Shown here one piece after another: positions 28,472-37,521 of a stretch of DNA of 64,000 nucleotides. The notes under the pieces are model-generated. The model saw nothing but the letters and a program-made list of their open reading frames with translations, did not search any database and was not told the DNA's origin. The first letter of the stretch is position 1; every line of letters starts with the position of its first letter. A program made the translations under genes and the position numbers. This DNA is from Streptococcus sanguinis SK49 (GTDB lineage: Bacteria; Bacillota; Bacilli; Lactobacillales; Streptococcaceae). Location of the stretch: positions 1-64,000 of the forward strand of contig NZ_GL890986.1 in the NCBI RefSeq assembly GCF_000212815.1, in the 5' to 3' direction.

Positions 28472-28747
28472 TTACCAAAACCAGCCGTCTTTATCGTCTT
28501 CGATAGCTTCTGCTTCTTTTCGTTTGCGTGGACCAGTTCCGTACATTTCTTCTTCTATGTCTTCTTTATAGGGCATAACCATAGCCAGCAGGATATAGAT
28601 GAGAATTCCCAAGCCGAAATTGACCACAGTAAAGATAATAAAGAGGAAGCGCACCAGACTCAGATCAAAATCAAATTTATCACACAGACCGGACAAGACA
28701 CCGGAAATCAGTCGATTCTTTTTCAACTTATAGAATTTCACGTTCAT
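28472..28747 (-). CDS. PspC domain membrane protein
   Basis: A 91-residue PspC-domain protein. KLKKNRLISGVLSGLCDKF (about 6-24) is the PspC hallmark, followed by a membrane helix (about 34-58, FLFIIFTVVNFGLGILIY) and an acidic C-terminal tail ending DGWFW. PspC proteins respond to envelope stress; in Firmicutes similar proteins often lie with LiaFSR or stand alone. I start at the ATG at 28747, with GAGG 8 nt upstream; the upstream ATG at 28768 lacks a site. An extended -10 TGGTAGAAT precedes it. Confidence 0.85.
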   Translation of the reverse strand: MNVKFYKLKKNRLISGVLSGLCDKFDFDLSLVRFLFIIFTVVNFGLGILIYILLAMVMPYKEDIEEEMYGTGPRKRKEAEAIEDDKDGWFW

Positions 28748-28847
28748 GATAGAGACCTCAATGATCATATTTACTTTATTCTACCACATTTCACAGAAAA
28801 ACAATCGGGCCAAAGGCTGATTATACCTTAGAAAATTCATTCTTTTG

Positions 28848-28877
28848 AAAAAAGAGAGTTCTTCAAGGAACTCTCTT
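28848..28877 (-). terminator. Terminator of tex-sprT
   Basis: A 10-bp stem AAGAGAGTTC with GAACTCTCTT and a T tail on the minus strand. Confidence 0.88.
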
Positions 28878-28886
28878 GCTAATCTA

Positions 28887-29324
28887 TCAAGCTTTCTCTG
28901 ATAAACAGAGCTTGCCCATACAGCGTCCGCAACGGTATTTTTGAAGATTGACTCTGCGTCTGCGACGGATAAGTGCTCCGCAGCTCAGACATTCATAGAT
29001 GAGAAGGGATTGCGAATCTGACAATGAGGGGGCGTAGCGCAGACCATCAACTAGCTTGAGCAGGTCTTTAAAATCTCTATCCCCATGGCGGTATCCTTTA
29101 CCCTGATAATATAGGTGATAGTGAGCCAGCTCATGGCGAACAATTTTTCGAAAAGTCTCCAACCCAAAAGTTTCATAGATTTTTGGGTTAAAATCCAGAT
29201 GTCCGTCTTTAGGAAAGAAGCGTCCCCCTGTAGTGCGGAGACGCTTGTTCCAATAAGCTTGGTGGCGGAATTCCCAGCCAAAATCCTCAGCTGAAACCCG
29301 CTTGACATAGTTAGTTAGATTCAT
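28887..29324 (-). CDS. SprT-like zinc metalloprotease-family protein
   Basis: A 145-residue protein of the bacterial SprT-like family. The zinc-binding HELAHYH (about 65-71) resembles metalloprotease sites. A C-terminal zinc ribbon is formed by CLSCG and CGRCMG. Eukaryotic Spartan proteins of this fold cleave DNA-protein crosslinks; activity of the bacterial forms is little known. It overlaps tex by 14 nt with no clear ribosome-binding site, so translation is probably coupled to tex. Confidence 0.88.
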   Translation of the reverse strand: MNLTNYVKRVSAEDFGWEFRHQAYWNKRLRTTGGRFFPKDGHLDFNPKIYETFGLETFRKIVRHELAHYHLYYQGKGYRHGDRDFKDLLKLVDGLRYAPSLSDSQSLLIYECLSCGALIRRRRRVNLQKYRCGRCMGKLCLSEKA

Positions 29325-31443
29325 TTGGTGCTATCAGAGAGAGGTTAACCTTCTCCCGCTCCACATCCAGTTTATCCACCCAGACTGTGACTAAATCGCC
29401 AACAGATAGGACCTGACTAGGATGCTTGATATAGTCAGTGCTCAGCTTGGAGATATGAATGAGACCGTCTTCGTGGATACCGATATCCACAAAGGCTCCG
29501 AAATCGACGACATTACGTACGACCCCTTCCAGCTTTTGACCGATACGCAGATCCTTGATATCCAAGACATCCTGCCGCAGAACTGGCGCATCAAAGGAAT
29601 CACGCAAATCCCGACCAGGCTTGAGCAGATCAGCAATAATATCTTTGAGGGTTTCTTCTCCCAAGCCCAGCTCTGCAGCCAAACTAGCAACCCGAACAGC
29701 CTTTAATTTGGCTTGGGCCGCTTCATCCAAACTGCTGATTTCCAGACGCTTAAAGAGCTCCTCCACCGCCTTATAAGACTCTGGGTGAACGCCTGTATTG
29801 TCTAGCAGATTATCACTCTCGGGAATACGCAGGAAGCCGGCTGCCTGTTCAAAAGCTTTTGCACCCAGACGCGGCACTTTCTTGATGGCCTCGCGAGACC
29901 GAATCAAACCTTCTGTTTCCCGATACTTGACAATATTTTCTGAGATAGTTTTATTAAGACCAGCTACGTGGGCCAGCAGTGCAGGACTGGCGGTGTTGAT
30001 ATTAACTCCGACTTGGTTGACCACGGTATCAACGACAAAGTCCAGGCTTTCAGACAGCTTTTTCTGGCTGACATCATGCTGGTACTGGCCAACCCCGATA
30101 GACTTAGGATCTATCTTAACCAACTCTGCTAAAGGATCCTGCAGACGGCGGGCAATGGAAATAGCTGAGCGCTTTTCAATAGTCAAATCTGGAAATTCAT
30201 GACGAGCTAGTTCACTAGCAGAGTAAACAGATGCTCCGCTTTCATTGACGATGACATAGCTGACAGTTGGATGGGATTTCAAAACTTCTGCTACAAAAGC
30301 TTCACTTTCTCGGCTGGCAGTTCCGTTTCCGATGGCAATGATTTCCACGCCAAACTGCTCAATCAGCTCCGATAACTCTTTCTTAGAAGCTTCAATCTGA
30401 GCTGGCTTTGCTGGCGCTACTGGATAAATAACATGAGTCGTCAGCATCTTACCTGTCGCATCAACAACAGCCAGCTTGGCTCCTGTCCGAAAGGCTGGGT
30501 CAAAGCCCAGTACTACGCGACCTTTGAGAGGAGCAATTAGGAGAAGATGACGGAGATTATCTGAAAAGAGCTGAATCGCTCCATCCTCAGCGGCCTCAGT
30601 CAGCTCGGTCCGAATACGGCGCTCCATGGCTGGAATGATTTTCTTTTTGACCGCTTGCTGAACAGCTTCAATAATATAGGCATTTTTCACCTTGAAACGT
30701 ACTTCAAAGAAGCGCAAGATCTTCTCAAGATTGTGCTCAAAACCAACCTTGAGAATACCTTGCTTCTCACCACGGTTAAGGGCCAGTGTCCGGTAGCCTT
30801 GCATGGTCGCTACTTTTTCGGAAAAATCATAATAAATCTGGAAGACCTGCTTTTCATCCAAATCACCGTCTTTGAGACTGGATACGATAAAAGAATTGGT
30901 CTGCATCTCATGGTAGGTCCAAGCCCGCAGCTTAGTATCTTCGGAAATTGCTTCAGTCAGAATATCCACTGCTCCAGCAAGAGCAGCTTCTGCTGTCGGA
31001 AAGGCTTCACTAGTCAGTTTCTCAGCTTCTTCTTGCAAGTTAGCCGCATCCTGTAGGATGAGGCGGGCCAAAGGAAAGAGACCTGCTTCACGGGCAATAG
31101 TAGCCTTGGTACGGCGTTTCTCCTTATAAGGAAGATAAAGTTCTTCCACATCAGCCAGCTTTTCAGCAGCCTCAATCTCAGAGCGCAACGCATCCGTTAG
31201 TTTTCCCTGCTCCTCAATTTTAGCTAAGACCGTCGCTTTACGCTCTGCCAAAGCAGTCATGCTCTTATCTAAGTCGATGATCGCCTTAATCTCGACCTCA
31301 TCCAGATTTCCTGTCATTTCCTTACGGTAACGAGCAATAAAAGGAATCGTATTCCCTTCAGCGGTCAAATCTAGGACCTGTGATACTTGGCTTTCTTTAA
31401 GGCCCAATTTCTGGGCAATTTTTTCAATATTTATATTTTCCAT
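29311..31443 (-). CDS. tex: Tex family S1 RNA-binding protein
   Basis: Tex is a transcription accessory factor with an RNase H-like fold and a C-terminal S1 domain ([20 protein letters not shown], about 650-669). The 710-residue length is standard. Other family parts are [13 protein letters not shown] at the N-terminus, [16 protein letters not shown], and helix-hairpin-helix segments around 495-560. In pneumococcus it affects toxin expression and growth. The TATAAT of an extended -10 ends 9 nt before the ATG, so the leader is at most a few nt. Confidence 0.95.
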   Translation of the reverse strand: MENINIEKIAQKLGLKESQVSQVLDLTAEGNTIPFIARYRKEMTGNLDEVEIKAIIDLDKSMTALAERKATVLAKIEEQGKLTDALRSEIEAAEKLADVEELYLPYKEKRRTKATIAREAGLFPLARLILQDAANLQEEAEKLTSEAFPTAEAALAGAVDILTEAISEDTKLRAWTYHEMQTNSFIVSSLKDGDLDEKQVFQIYYDFSEKVATMQGYRTLALNRGEKQGILKVGFEHNLEKILRFFEVRFKVKNAYIIEAVQQAVKKKIIPAMERRIRTELTEAAEDGAIQLFSDNLRHLLLIAPLKGRVVLGFDPAFRTGAKLAVVDATGKMLTTHVIYPVAPAKPAQIEASKKELSELIEQFGVEIIAIGNGTASRESEAFVAEVLKSHPTVSYVIVNESGASVYSASELARHEFPDLTIEKRSAISIARRLQDPLAELVKIDPKSIGVGQYQHDVSQKKLSESLDFVVDTVVNQVGVNINTASPALLAHVAGLNKTISENIVKYRETEGLIRSREAIKKVPRLGAKAFEQAAGFLRIPESDNLLDNTGVHPESYKAVEELFKRLEISSLDEAAQAKLKAVRVASLAAELGLGEETLKDIIADLLKPGRDLRDSFDAPVLRQDVLDIKDLRIGQKLEGVVRNVVDFGAFVDIGIHEDGLIHISKLSTDYIKHPSQVLSVGDLVTVWVDKLDVEREKVNLSLIAPNESN

Positions 31444-31452
31444 AACAATCCT

Positions 31453-31461
31453 ATTATATCA
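31453..31461 (-). promoter_or_regulatory. Extended -10 promoter of tex, very short leader
   Basis: TGATATAAT on the minus strand with 9 nt (AGGATTGTT) before the ATG; predicted leader about 2 nt. Confidence 0.5.
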
Positions 31462-31561
31462 CAAGTGCTTTGAAAGATAGGCTATTTTAGAACTATTTAG
31501 TACTATTTGTACAAAAAAATTTAGGGTAAATCAGCGACAAGAAGTCCCTTATGTTTCAAAA

Positions 31562-31590
31562 TTTCATTTTTTGATGATTGGTAGTATAAT
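31562..31590 (+). promoter_or_regulatory. Promoter of the DUF318-DUF1980 operon
   Basis: TTTCAT (31562-31567), a 17-bp spacer and TATAAT (31585-31590). Confidence 0.6.
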
Positions 31591-31621
31591 AGAATTATTA
31601 TTTTAGAAATGAGGTGCCTTT

Positions 31622-31759
31622 ATGGCTGTTAAATTTACTAGATCAGACGATTTGGACAAGATGTTCGAGGAGTTTGCTACCCTACCCAAGATGGAAAAGG
31701 TAGAATTCCCTGAGGAAGACAAGAAAAGATCTAAAAACGAGAAGGATAAGAAAGAATGA
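31622..31759 (+). CDS. 45-residue charged small protein, first gene of the permease operon
   Basis: The ORF starts at the ATG at 31622 with GAGGTG 6 nt upstream. The product starts MAVKFTRSDDLDKMFEEF and ends in a Lys/Glu-rich tail (KKRSKNEKDKKE). It has no membrane segment. Its TGA overlaps the ATG of the permease (ATGA), so translation is coupled. This, the good ribosome-binding site and the near promoter support a real gene. It may act as a cytoplasmic accessory of the permease; the function is unknown. Confidence 0.75.
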   Translation: MAVKFTRSDDLDKMFEEFATLPKMEKVEFPEEDKKRSKNEKDKKE

Positions 31760-32661
31760 GCTTCTTCTCTCAGTTGCCGGCCAGTGTCCTGCAAGCCGGT
31801 GCCATCTTTCTCTCCATTATCATTGAGGCCCTGCCTTTTGTCTTGATTGGAAGTATCATTTCTGGCTTTATCGAGGTGTATGTCACGCCAGACAAGGTTT
31901 ATCGTTTCCTACCCAAGAACAAATGGGCTCGGATTTTCTTTGGAAGCTTGGTTGGTTTTGTCTTCCCATCTTGCGAGTGCGGAATTGTTCCCATTATAAA
32001 TCGGTTTTTGGAAAAGAAAGTTCCCAGTTACACGGCTGTGCCCTTTCTGGTAACGGCTCCGGTCATCAACCCCATTGTGCTCTTTGCGACCTACTCAGCC
32101 TTTGGTAATTCCTTCCGAATGGCTCTGCTTCGTGCTTTAGGTTCTATGGTAGTGGCTATTCTTTTAGGGATTTTTCTGGGCTTCTTTGCAGACAGCAATA
32201 TCCAAAAAGAAAATCGCAAAGCAGTCCATGAGCATGACTTTTCACATCTCAGCAAGGGGCAAAAGTTTTTTCAGGTCTTTGTGCAGGCCATTGACGAATT
32301 TTTCGATACTGGTCGCTATCTGGTCTTTGGCTGTCTCTTCGCCAGCCTGGTTCAGGTCTATGTGCCAACCAGAATCTTGACCTCCATCAGCTCAACACCA
32401 GCTGTTGCTATTCTCCTGCTCATGCTGCTGTCCTTCCTGCTCTCACTTTGCAGCGAAGCTGATGCTTTCATCGGGAGCTCCTTGATTGCTAGCTTCGGCT
32501 TATCGCCAGTCTTAGCTTTCTTGGTCATTGGGCCTATGCTAGATGTCAAGAATCTGCTGATGATGAAAAACTACTTTAAGACACGCTTTATCTGGCAATT
32601 TATCAGCCTGGTTACTGTCGTTGTCTTTCTTTACTCTTGGCTTGTGGGGGTGGTGCTATGA
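31756..32661 (+). CDS. DUF318 (UPF0718) family permease
   Basis: A 301-residue membrane protein with about eight helices. The family signature FPSCECGIVPIINRFLEKK (about 72-90) carries two cysteines in a CxC arrangement. A second half-repeat appears around SLCSEADAFIGSSL (about 233-246). DUF318 proteins (YraQ, YcgR) are putative permeases, often beside DUF1980 proteins; a metal or sulphur-type substrate has been suggested but not settled. It is coupled by ATGA overlaps to genes on both sides. Confidence 0.88.
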   Translation: MSFFSQLPASVLQAGAIFLSIIIEALPFVLIGSIISGFIEVYVTPDKVYRFLPKNKWARIFFGSLVGFVFPSCECGIVPIINRFLEKKVPSYTAVPFLVTAPVINPIVLFATYSAFGNSFRMALLRALGSMVVAILLGIFLGFFADSNIQKENRKAVHEHDFSHLSKGQKFFQVFVQAIDEFFDTGRYLVFGCLFASLVQVYVPTRILTSISSTPAVAILLLMLLSFLLSLCSEADAFIGSSLIASFGLSPVLAFLVIGPMLDVKNLLMMKNYFKTRFIWQFISLVTVVVFLYSWLVGVVL

Positions 32662-33476
32662 TTCGATTTCTAATCTTAGTTGGCTACTTTGAGATCACCA
32701 TGTACCTGCAGCTGACAGGCAAGCTCAACCAATATATCAATCTCCACTACTCCTATCTGGCCTACTTGTCTATGATTTTGTCCTTTATCTTGGCAGTCGT
32801 GCAGCTCATCATCTGGATGAAGAAGATGGAGGTCCACAGTCATTTAAGCACTCGCTGGGCCAAGTTAGGCAGCGTGCTGCTCCTTGTCATTCCGCTTTTT
32901 GTAGGAATTTTCTTTCCAACTGTTACCTTGGATTCGACAACAGTTTCGGCTAAAGGATTTCATTTCCCGCTAGCTGAGGGAACTTCAACTGCTATTCAGC
33001 AGGACGAAGGCACTACCAGTCAATACCTGAAGCCTGACACTAGCACCTACTTTACCAAAGGGGCTTATGAAAAAGAAATGCGGGCAGCCGCCAAGAAATA
33101 TGTCAAGCAAGATACCATTCAGGTCACAACTGAGAACTACATGGAAATCATGGAGGTCATCTATGATTATCCCGACGAGTTTGTAGGGAAGACGCTGGAG
33201 TTCACCGGATTTGTCTACAATGATCCCAGCGATCAGAAGAGCCAATTTCTCTTTCGCTTCGGTATTATCCATTGTATCGCCGACTCAGGTGTCTATGGCC
33301 TCTTGACGACTGGAAATACCCAGCATTTCGAGAATAATACCTGGATTCATGCCAAGGGAAAAATTACCATGCATTACCATAAAAGTCTTGGACAAAGCCT
33401 GCCAACTCTAGAAGTTGAAAGCTTTGATAAGGTAGAAAAACCGGAAAATCCTTACGTTTATCGGGTATTTGAATAA
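32658..33476 (+). CDS. DUF1980/TIGR03943 family membrane protein
   Basis: A 272-residue protein with three N-terminal membrane segments (about 2-20, 33-55 and 75-95) and a large extracytoplasmic C-terminal domain. That domain holds the family motifs FVGKTLEFTGFVY and FGIIHCIADSGVYGLL. It always travels with DUF318 permeases (YcgQ-YcgR pair), so it is probably the partner subunit. I start at the ATG at 32658, which overlaps the permease stop (ATGA), rather than an upstream TTG at 32637. Confidence 0.88.
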   Translation: MIRFLILVGYFEITMYLQLTGKLNQYINLHYSYLAYLSMILSFILAVVQLIIWMKKMEVHSHLSTRWAKLGSVLLLVIPLFVGIFFPTVTLDSTTVSAKGFHFPLAEGTSTAIQQDEGTTSQYLKPDTSTYFTKGAYEKEMRAAAKKYVKQDTIQVTTENYMEIMEVIYDYPDEFVGKTLEFTGFVYNDPSDQKSQFLFRFGIIHCIADSGVYGLLTTGNTQHFENNTWIHAKGKITMHYHKSLGQSLPTLEVESFDKVEKPENPYVYRVFE

Positions 33477-33483
33477 AGAAAAC

Positions 33484-33518
33484 GAGGCTGGCACAATCGT
33501 GTCTTAGCCTCATTTTTT
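33484..33518 (+). terminator. Terminator of the DUF318-DUF1980 operon
   Basis: GAGGCT pairs with AGCCTC, with an inner GCAC/GTGT stem and a T6 tail. Confidence 0.85.
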
Positions 33519-33570
33519 GTATTTGAATATGTTTCAAGCAGTGGTTAATTTCTTTCTATTTATCTCCCTT

Positions 33571-33620
33571 TTCAGAAACCGAATTTCTGAATACAATCTT
33601 TAGAAAAATTGTGATAAAAT
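33571..33620 (+). promoter_or_regulatory. zwf promoter region with inverted repeat
   Basis: An extended -10 TGATAAAAT (33612-33620) with a weak -35 TACAAT at 33592-33597. Directly upstream is a perfect dyad, TTCAGAAA-N5-TTTCTGAA (33571-33591), a possible operator. Confidence 0.5.
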
Positions 33621-33650
33621 AGAGACATCATTTAGAAAATAGGTATCAGG

Positions 33651-35111
33651 ATGTCTTCAAAAGTTATTGTAACAATTTTCGGAGCCAGCGGTGACTTGGC
33701 CAAAAGAAAACTCTATCCATCCCTCTTCAGGCTCTATAAGTCTGGTAATCTTTCCAAGCATTTTGCAGTCATTGGAACAGCCCGCCGGCCTTGGAGCAAG
33801 GAGTATTTTGAGTCTGTCGTTGTCGAAGCAATCGCTGATTTAGCTGACAGCCCCGAGCAAGCCCAAGAGTTTGCCAGCCACTTCTACTATCAAAGCCATG
33901 ATGTGCAGGATACCGAGCACTACATTGAACTGCGCAAGCTTCAAAACCGACTCAATGAGCAGTACCAAGCCGAGCACAATAAACTCTTCTTCCTGTCCAT
34001 GGCTCCGCAATTTTTCGGAACCATTGCCAAACATCTCAAGTCTGAAAACATCGTAGATGGCAAAGGATTTGAACGTCTGATTGTCGAAAAACCTTTCGGA
34101 ACAGACTTGGCAACTGCCAGCCAACTTAACGAAGAACTCTTGGCAGCCTTTGATGAAGAACAGATTTTCCGTATTGACCATTACCTAGGCAAGGAAATGA
34201 TTCAGAGCATCTTCGCTATTCGTTTTGCCAATCTTCTCTTTGAAAATATCTGGAATCGTGACTACATTGACAATGTCCAGATTACTTTTGCTGAAAAGCT
34301 AGGTGTCGAAGAACGTGGCGGTTACTATGACCAGTCCGGTGCTCTACGAGATATGGTGCAGAATCATACTCTGCAACTCCTGTCACTCTTAGCTATGGAC
34401 AAGCCGAAAAGCTTCAGCAAAGAGGACATTCGGGCAGAGAAAGTCAAAGTTTTTGAACGCTTGGTACAGCCCGATAAAGAAGACCTAAAACGTTTCTTTA
34501 TACGCGGTCAGTATAAGTCTGGCACGGTCAAAGGCAAGAAATACATCTCCTACCGGAGTGAGCCTAATGTCAATCCTGACTCCATGACCGAGACTTTTGC
34601 TTCAGGAGCTTTCTTCGTAAATAGCGAGCGTTTCCGTGATGTTCCATTTTTCTTCCGAACTGGTAAACGTCTCACTGAAAAAGGCACTCTTGTCAATATT
34701 GTTTTCAAGCAGATGGAGTCTATCTTTGGTGAGGAATTAGCACCAAATGTTCTGACCATTCATATCCAGCCGACTGAGGGCTTCTCACTTAGCATGAATG
34801 GCAAAGAGGTCGGCGAACGCTTCAGCTTAGCTCCCCTTTCTCTGGACTACCGGACAGACGCAACAGCTAGTGGTGCTTCCCCTGATCCTTACGAAAAATT
34901 AATCTTTGACGTTCTTAACAATGACTCAACCAACTTCAGCCACTGGGATGAAGTGCGCTCCAGCTGGGAGCTGATTGATCAGATTGAAGAGCTATGGCGT
35001 AGCAACGAAGTGCCTCTTCATGAGTATCCTGTCGGTTCTATGGGACCAGATGCTTCTTTTGAACTCCTTAGAGAATTTGGAGCTGACTGGCAGTGGTCTC
35101 CAAACAAATAA
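33651..35111 (+). CDS. zwf: Glucose-6-phosphate 1-dehydrogenase
   Basis: It catalyses the first step of the oxidative pentose phosphate pathway and makes NADPH. This would feed glutathione reductase (16003) among others. The 486-residue protein has the coenzyme fold FGASGDLAKRKL (about 10-21) and the substrate-binding and catalytic motif RIDHYLGKE (about 174-182). DPYEKLIFD lies near the end. It is monocistronic between the dyad-bearing promoter and a bidirectional terminator. Position beside ftsY is conserved in pneumococci. Confidence 0.97.
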   Translation: MSSKVIVTIFGASGDLAKRKLYPSLFRLYKSGNLSKHFAVIGTARRPWSKEYFESVVVEAIADLADSPEQAQEFASHFYYQSHDVQDTEHYIELRKLQNRLNEQYQAEHNKLFFLSMAPQFFGTIAKHLKSENIVDGKGFERLIVEKPFGTDLATASQLNEELLAAFDEEQIFRIDHYLGKEMIQSIFAIRFANLLFENIWNRDYIDNVQITFAEKLGVEERGGYYDQSGALRDMVQNHTLQLLSLLAMDKPKSFSKEDIRAEKVKVFERLVQPDKEDLKRFFIRGQYKSGTVKGKKYISYRSEPNVNPDSMTETFASGAFFVNSERFRDVPFFFRTGKRLTEKGTLVNIVFKQMESIFGEELAPNVLTIHIQPTEGFSLSMNGKEVGERFSLAPLSLDYRTDATASGASPDPYEKLIFDVLNNDSTNFSHWDEVRSSWELIDQIEELWRSNEVPLHEYPVGSMGPDASFELLREFGADWQWSPNK

Positions 35112-35129
35112 AATTTAAAAATTGTTCAT

Positions 35130-35157
35130 AAAAAACCAGTACTCATACTGGTTTTTT
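35130..35157. terminator. Bidirectional terminator between zwf and ftsY
   Basis: AAAAACCAGTA pairs with TACTGGTTTTT around CTCA, with T runs on both strands. Confidence 0.88.
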
Positions 35158-35160
35158 GTT

Positions 35161-36699
35161 TTATACCAAGCCTTCAAGTAGGCCTTTCATAAAGTTCTCT
35201 GAGTTGAACTCACCGATATCATCAATCTTTTCTCCAAAGCCAATCAGCTTCACTGGAATATCCAATTCCTGACGAATGGCTAGCACAACTCCGCCTCGGG
35301 CTGTTCCATCGATTTTTGTCAATACAATTCCTGTGACTGGAGTGATTTTAGAAAATTCCTTGGCCTGAACCAGAGCATTCTGACCGGTTGAAGCATCGAG
35401 AGCTAGGAAAGTCTCATGCGGTGCTTCTGGATCCACTCGCTTAATAATGCGGCCAATTTTCTCTAGCTCTGCCATGAGGTTGTCCTTATTTTGCAGGCGG
35501 CCAGCCGTGTCAATCATAAGAACATCAACCTGCTCTGCCTGAGCACGCTCCATACCGTCATAAACCACGCTAGCAGGATCGCTCTTCTCAGGCCCCGTTA
35601 CGACTGGAACATCTACGCGCCGACCCCATTCAGCCAACTGAGCCACCGCTCCAGCTCGGAATGTATCTGCTGCTACCAACATGACTTTCTTGCCTTGTTG
35701 TTTGTACTTATAGGCTAGTTTACCGATAGAGGTGGTTTTACCAACTCCGTTGACCCCTACAAAGAGCATGACAGTCAGTCCATTTTGGAAATTGATTTTT
35801 TCATTAAAGCGGCCATCTTTCTCATAAATGTCCACCAATTTTTCAATAATCAGCTGGCGTAGAGCAGCTGGTTTTTTAGCATTTTCCAGACGAGCTTCAT
35901 AGCGTAGTTCCTCAGTCAGACTGGAAGCCACTTGAACCCCTACATCACTAGTGATGAGCAGTTCTTCCAAGTCTTCGAAGAACTCTTCATCTACCGAGCG
36001 GAAATTAGCAAAGAAGGCATTAAGCCGTGCTCCAAATCCTGTCCGAGTTTTCTTTAGGCTGCGGTCATATTTTTCCTGAGTGGATTCCTCTTGAGGAGGA
36101 TCAGCAGGCTCTTCTGTAGCGGCTGCTTCTGATTCTTCAGCAACATCAGCTGCTTGAACGACCTGTTCTGATTCTGTTAGTAACTCATCTCCTATTTCTG
36201 GCTCAAACTCACTATTTGAATCAGTTGCCACCCCGTCATAAGAAGCTGCTTCATGCTCAGTATGAGATGATGCTTCATCCGAAAGTTCCACTTGTTCAAC
36301 AACTTCTTCTACCGTTTCGTCACTGCTTTCAGGCTGGTGCTCTTCTAGAGTTTCTTCAGTCTGAGTTGCTCCTTGAGCCACTTCTTGATTTTCTGCAATA
36401 ATTTCTCTTTCATGCTCTGGCTCCTTGCTTTCTTCTTGGATAGTTTGAGATGCAAGCTCTTCTGTTACTAACTGCTCTTCAACATCAGCCAAACTATCTT
36501 TTGTATCCGAAATTTGGTCATCAAGTTGCTGCTCGTCCTGATAGGACTGAACAGCTTCCGCTTCAAGATTCTCTCCTGCTTCTGGAACAGGCGCTGTTTC
36601 TTCTTCAAGCTCGCCAATGTTTTCCAATGCTTCCTTTACAACTTCTTCAATCGGCGGTTCTTGTTTTTTTCGGCCGAAAAGGCGGTCAAATAATCCCAT
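35161..36699 (-). CDS. ftsY: Signal recognition particle receptor FtsY
   Basis: FtsY is the membrane-associated SRP receptor GTPase that targets ribosomes to the Sec channel. The 512-residue protein has a very acidic N-terminal A domain (about 1-215, rich in Glu/Gln/Val) and a conserved NG domain. G motifs include GVNGVGKTTSIGKLA, AADTFRAGAVAQL, DTAGRLQNKDNLM and LTKIDGTARGG. It closes the rnc-smc-HAD-HAD-ftsY cluster, 3 bp after the second HAD gene. The acidic extension is longer than in many Firmicutes and of low complexity. Confidence 0.96.
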   Translation of the reverse strand: MGLFDRLFGRKKQEPPIEEVVKEALENIGELEEETAPVPEAGENLEAEAVQSYQDEQQLDDQISDTKDSLADVEEQLVTEELASQTIQEESKEPEHEREIIAENQEVAQGATQTEETLEEHQPESSDETVEEVVEQVELSDEASSHTEHEAASYDGVATDSNSEFEPEIGDELLTESEQVVQAADVAEESEAAATEEPADPPQEESTQEKYDRSLKKTRTGFGARLNAFFANFRSVDEEFFEDLEELLITSDVGVQVASSLTEELRYEARLENAKKPAALRQLIIEKLVDIYEKDGRFNEKINFQNGLTVMLFVGVNGVGKTTSIGKLAYKYKQQGKKVMLVAADTFRAGAVAQLAEWGRRVDVPVVTGPEKSDPASVVYDGMERAQAEQVDVLMIDTAGRLQNKDNLMAELEKIGRIIKRVDPEAPHETFLALDASTGQNALVQAKEFSKITPVTGIVLTKIDGTARGGVVLAIRQELDIPVKLIGFGEKIDDIGEFNSENFMKGLLEGLV

Positions 36700-36702
36700 C
36701 GG

Positions 36703-37521
36703 CTAATCCTCCTTTAGTACATATTCTTCAATAGCCCAAGCCACTGCATCCTCATCATTAGTCATAGGTGTCACCACATTGGCTGTTTCTTTGACGATGG
36801 CTACTGCATTCTGCATAGCCACTCCCAGACCAGCCCACTCAATCATAGACAGATCGTTGGCTTCATCACCACAGGCCATGACCTGACTTCTCTCAATGCC
36901 TAAATGGGCAATCAGTTTCTCCAAGCCATTAGCCTTATGAACATTTTTAGGGGACCACTCCAGCAGCATTTCTCTAGATTTGAAAATCTCATAGCGCTCA
37001 AATAATTCTGGAGAGATTTGCTCAATAGCCGCATCCAGTGGTTCTTTAGCATAAGCGGTGACACATTTGTTATAAGTCTGCTGGCTGGACAAATCACTGA
37101 AATCAATAGGCTCAAAGGTCAGAGCTGGATTGAACTGAGCATAAAGCGAATCTTGATCGGATTGAATCTGATAGACCAGTCCTTCGCAGATAGCATCAAG
37201 AGGGATATGGAGCTTGTCTGTCTCCTCGTAAATCCGAGCCACATCATCATAAGAAAAGACTGTTTTATCAAGGATTTCTCCAGTATTGCGCTGAACAAGA
37301 CCACCATTAAAAGTAATGGTGTACTCATCCTCTCGACCGTCTGTTCCCAGCTCATGCAGGAAAAAGTCCATGGCCTTGAGGGGACGACCAGTCGTCAAAA
37401 CTACCTTAACTCCCTTATCCTGAGCTGCTTTTAGAGCTGCTAAATTGCGGTCAGAAATCTTCTTGTCTGAATTTAAAAGAGTTCCATCCAAGTCCAGAGC
37501 AATCAGTTTTATATCTGCCAT
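36703..37521 (-). CDS. Cof-type HAD-IIB hydrolase
   Basis: A 272-residue cytoplasmic phosphatase of the Cof subfamily. Motif I is LIALDLDGTLLNS, with nucleophile Asp and acid/base Asp. Motif II is TTGRP and motif IV GDEANDLSMI; a C2b cap lies between. Substrates of this class include sugar phosphates, flavin and pyridoxal phosphates; the exact one is unknown. It overlaps its paralogue by 1 nt, and the pair sits between smc and ftsY as in other streptococci. Confidence 0.9.
   Translation of the reverse strand: MADIKLIALDLDGTLLNSDKKISDRNLAALKAAQDKGVKVVLTTGRPLKAMDFFLHELGTDGREDEYTITFNGGLVQRNTGEILDKTVFSYDDVARIYEETDKLHIPLDAICEGLVYQIQSDQDSLYAQFNPALTFEPIDFSDLSSQQTYNKCVTAYAKEPLDAAIEQISPELFERYEIFKSREMLLEWSPKNVHKANGLEKLIAHLGIERSQVMACGDEANDLSMIEWAGLGVAMQNAVAIVKETANVVTPMTNDEDAVAWAIEEYVLKED

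Noticed and set aside
35900..36690. Repetitive Glu/Gln-rich region of ftsY considered as a separate surface protein
   Set aside because: It is in frame with the FtsY NG domain and has no signal peptide or anchor.
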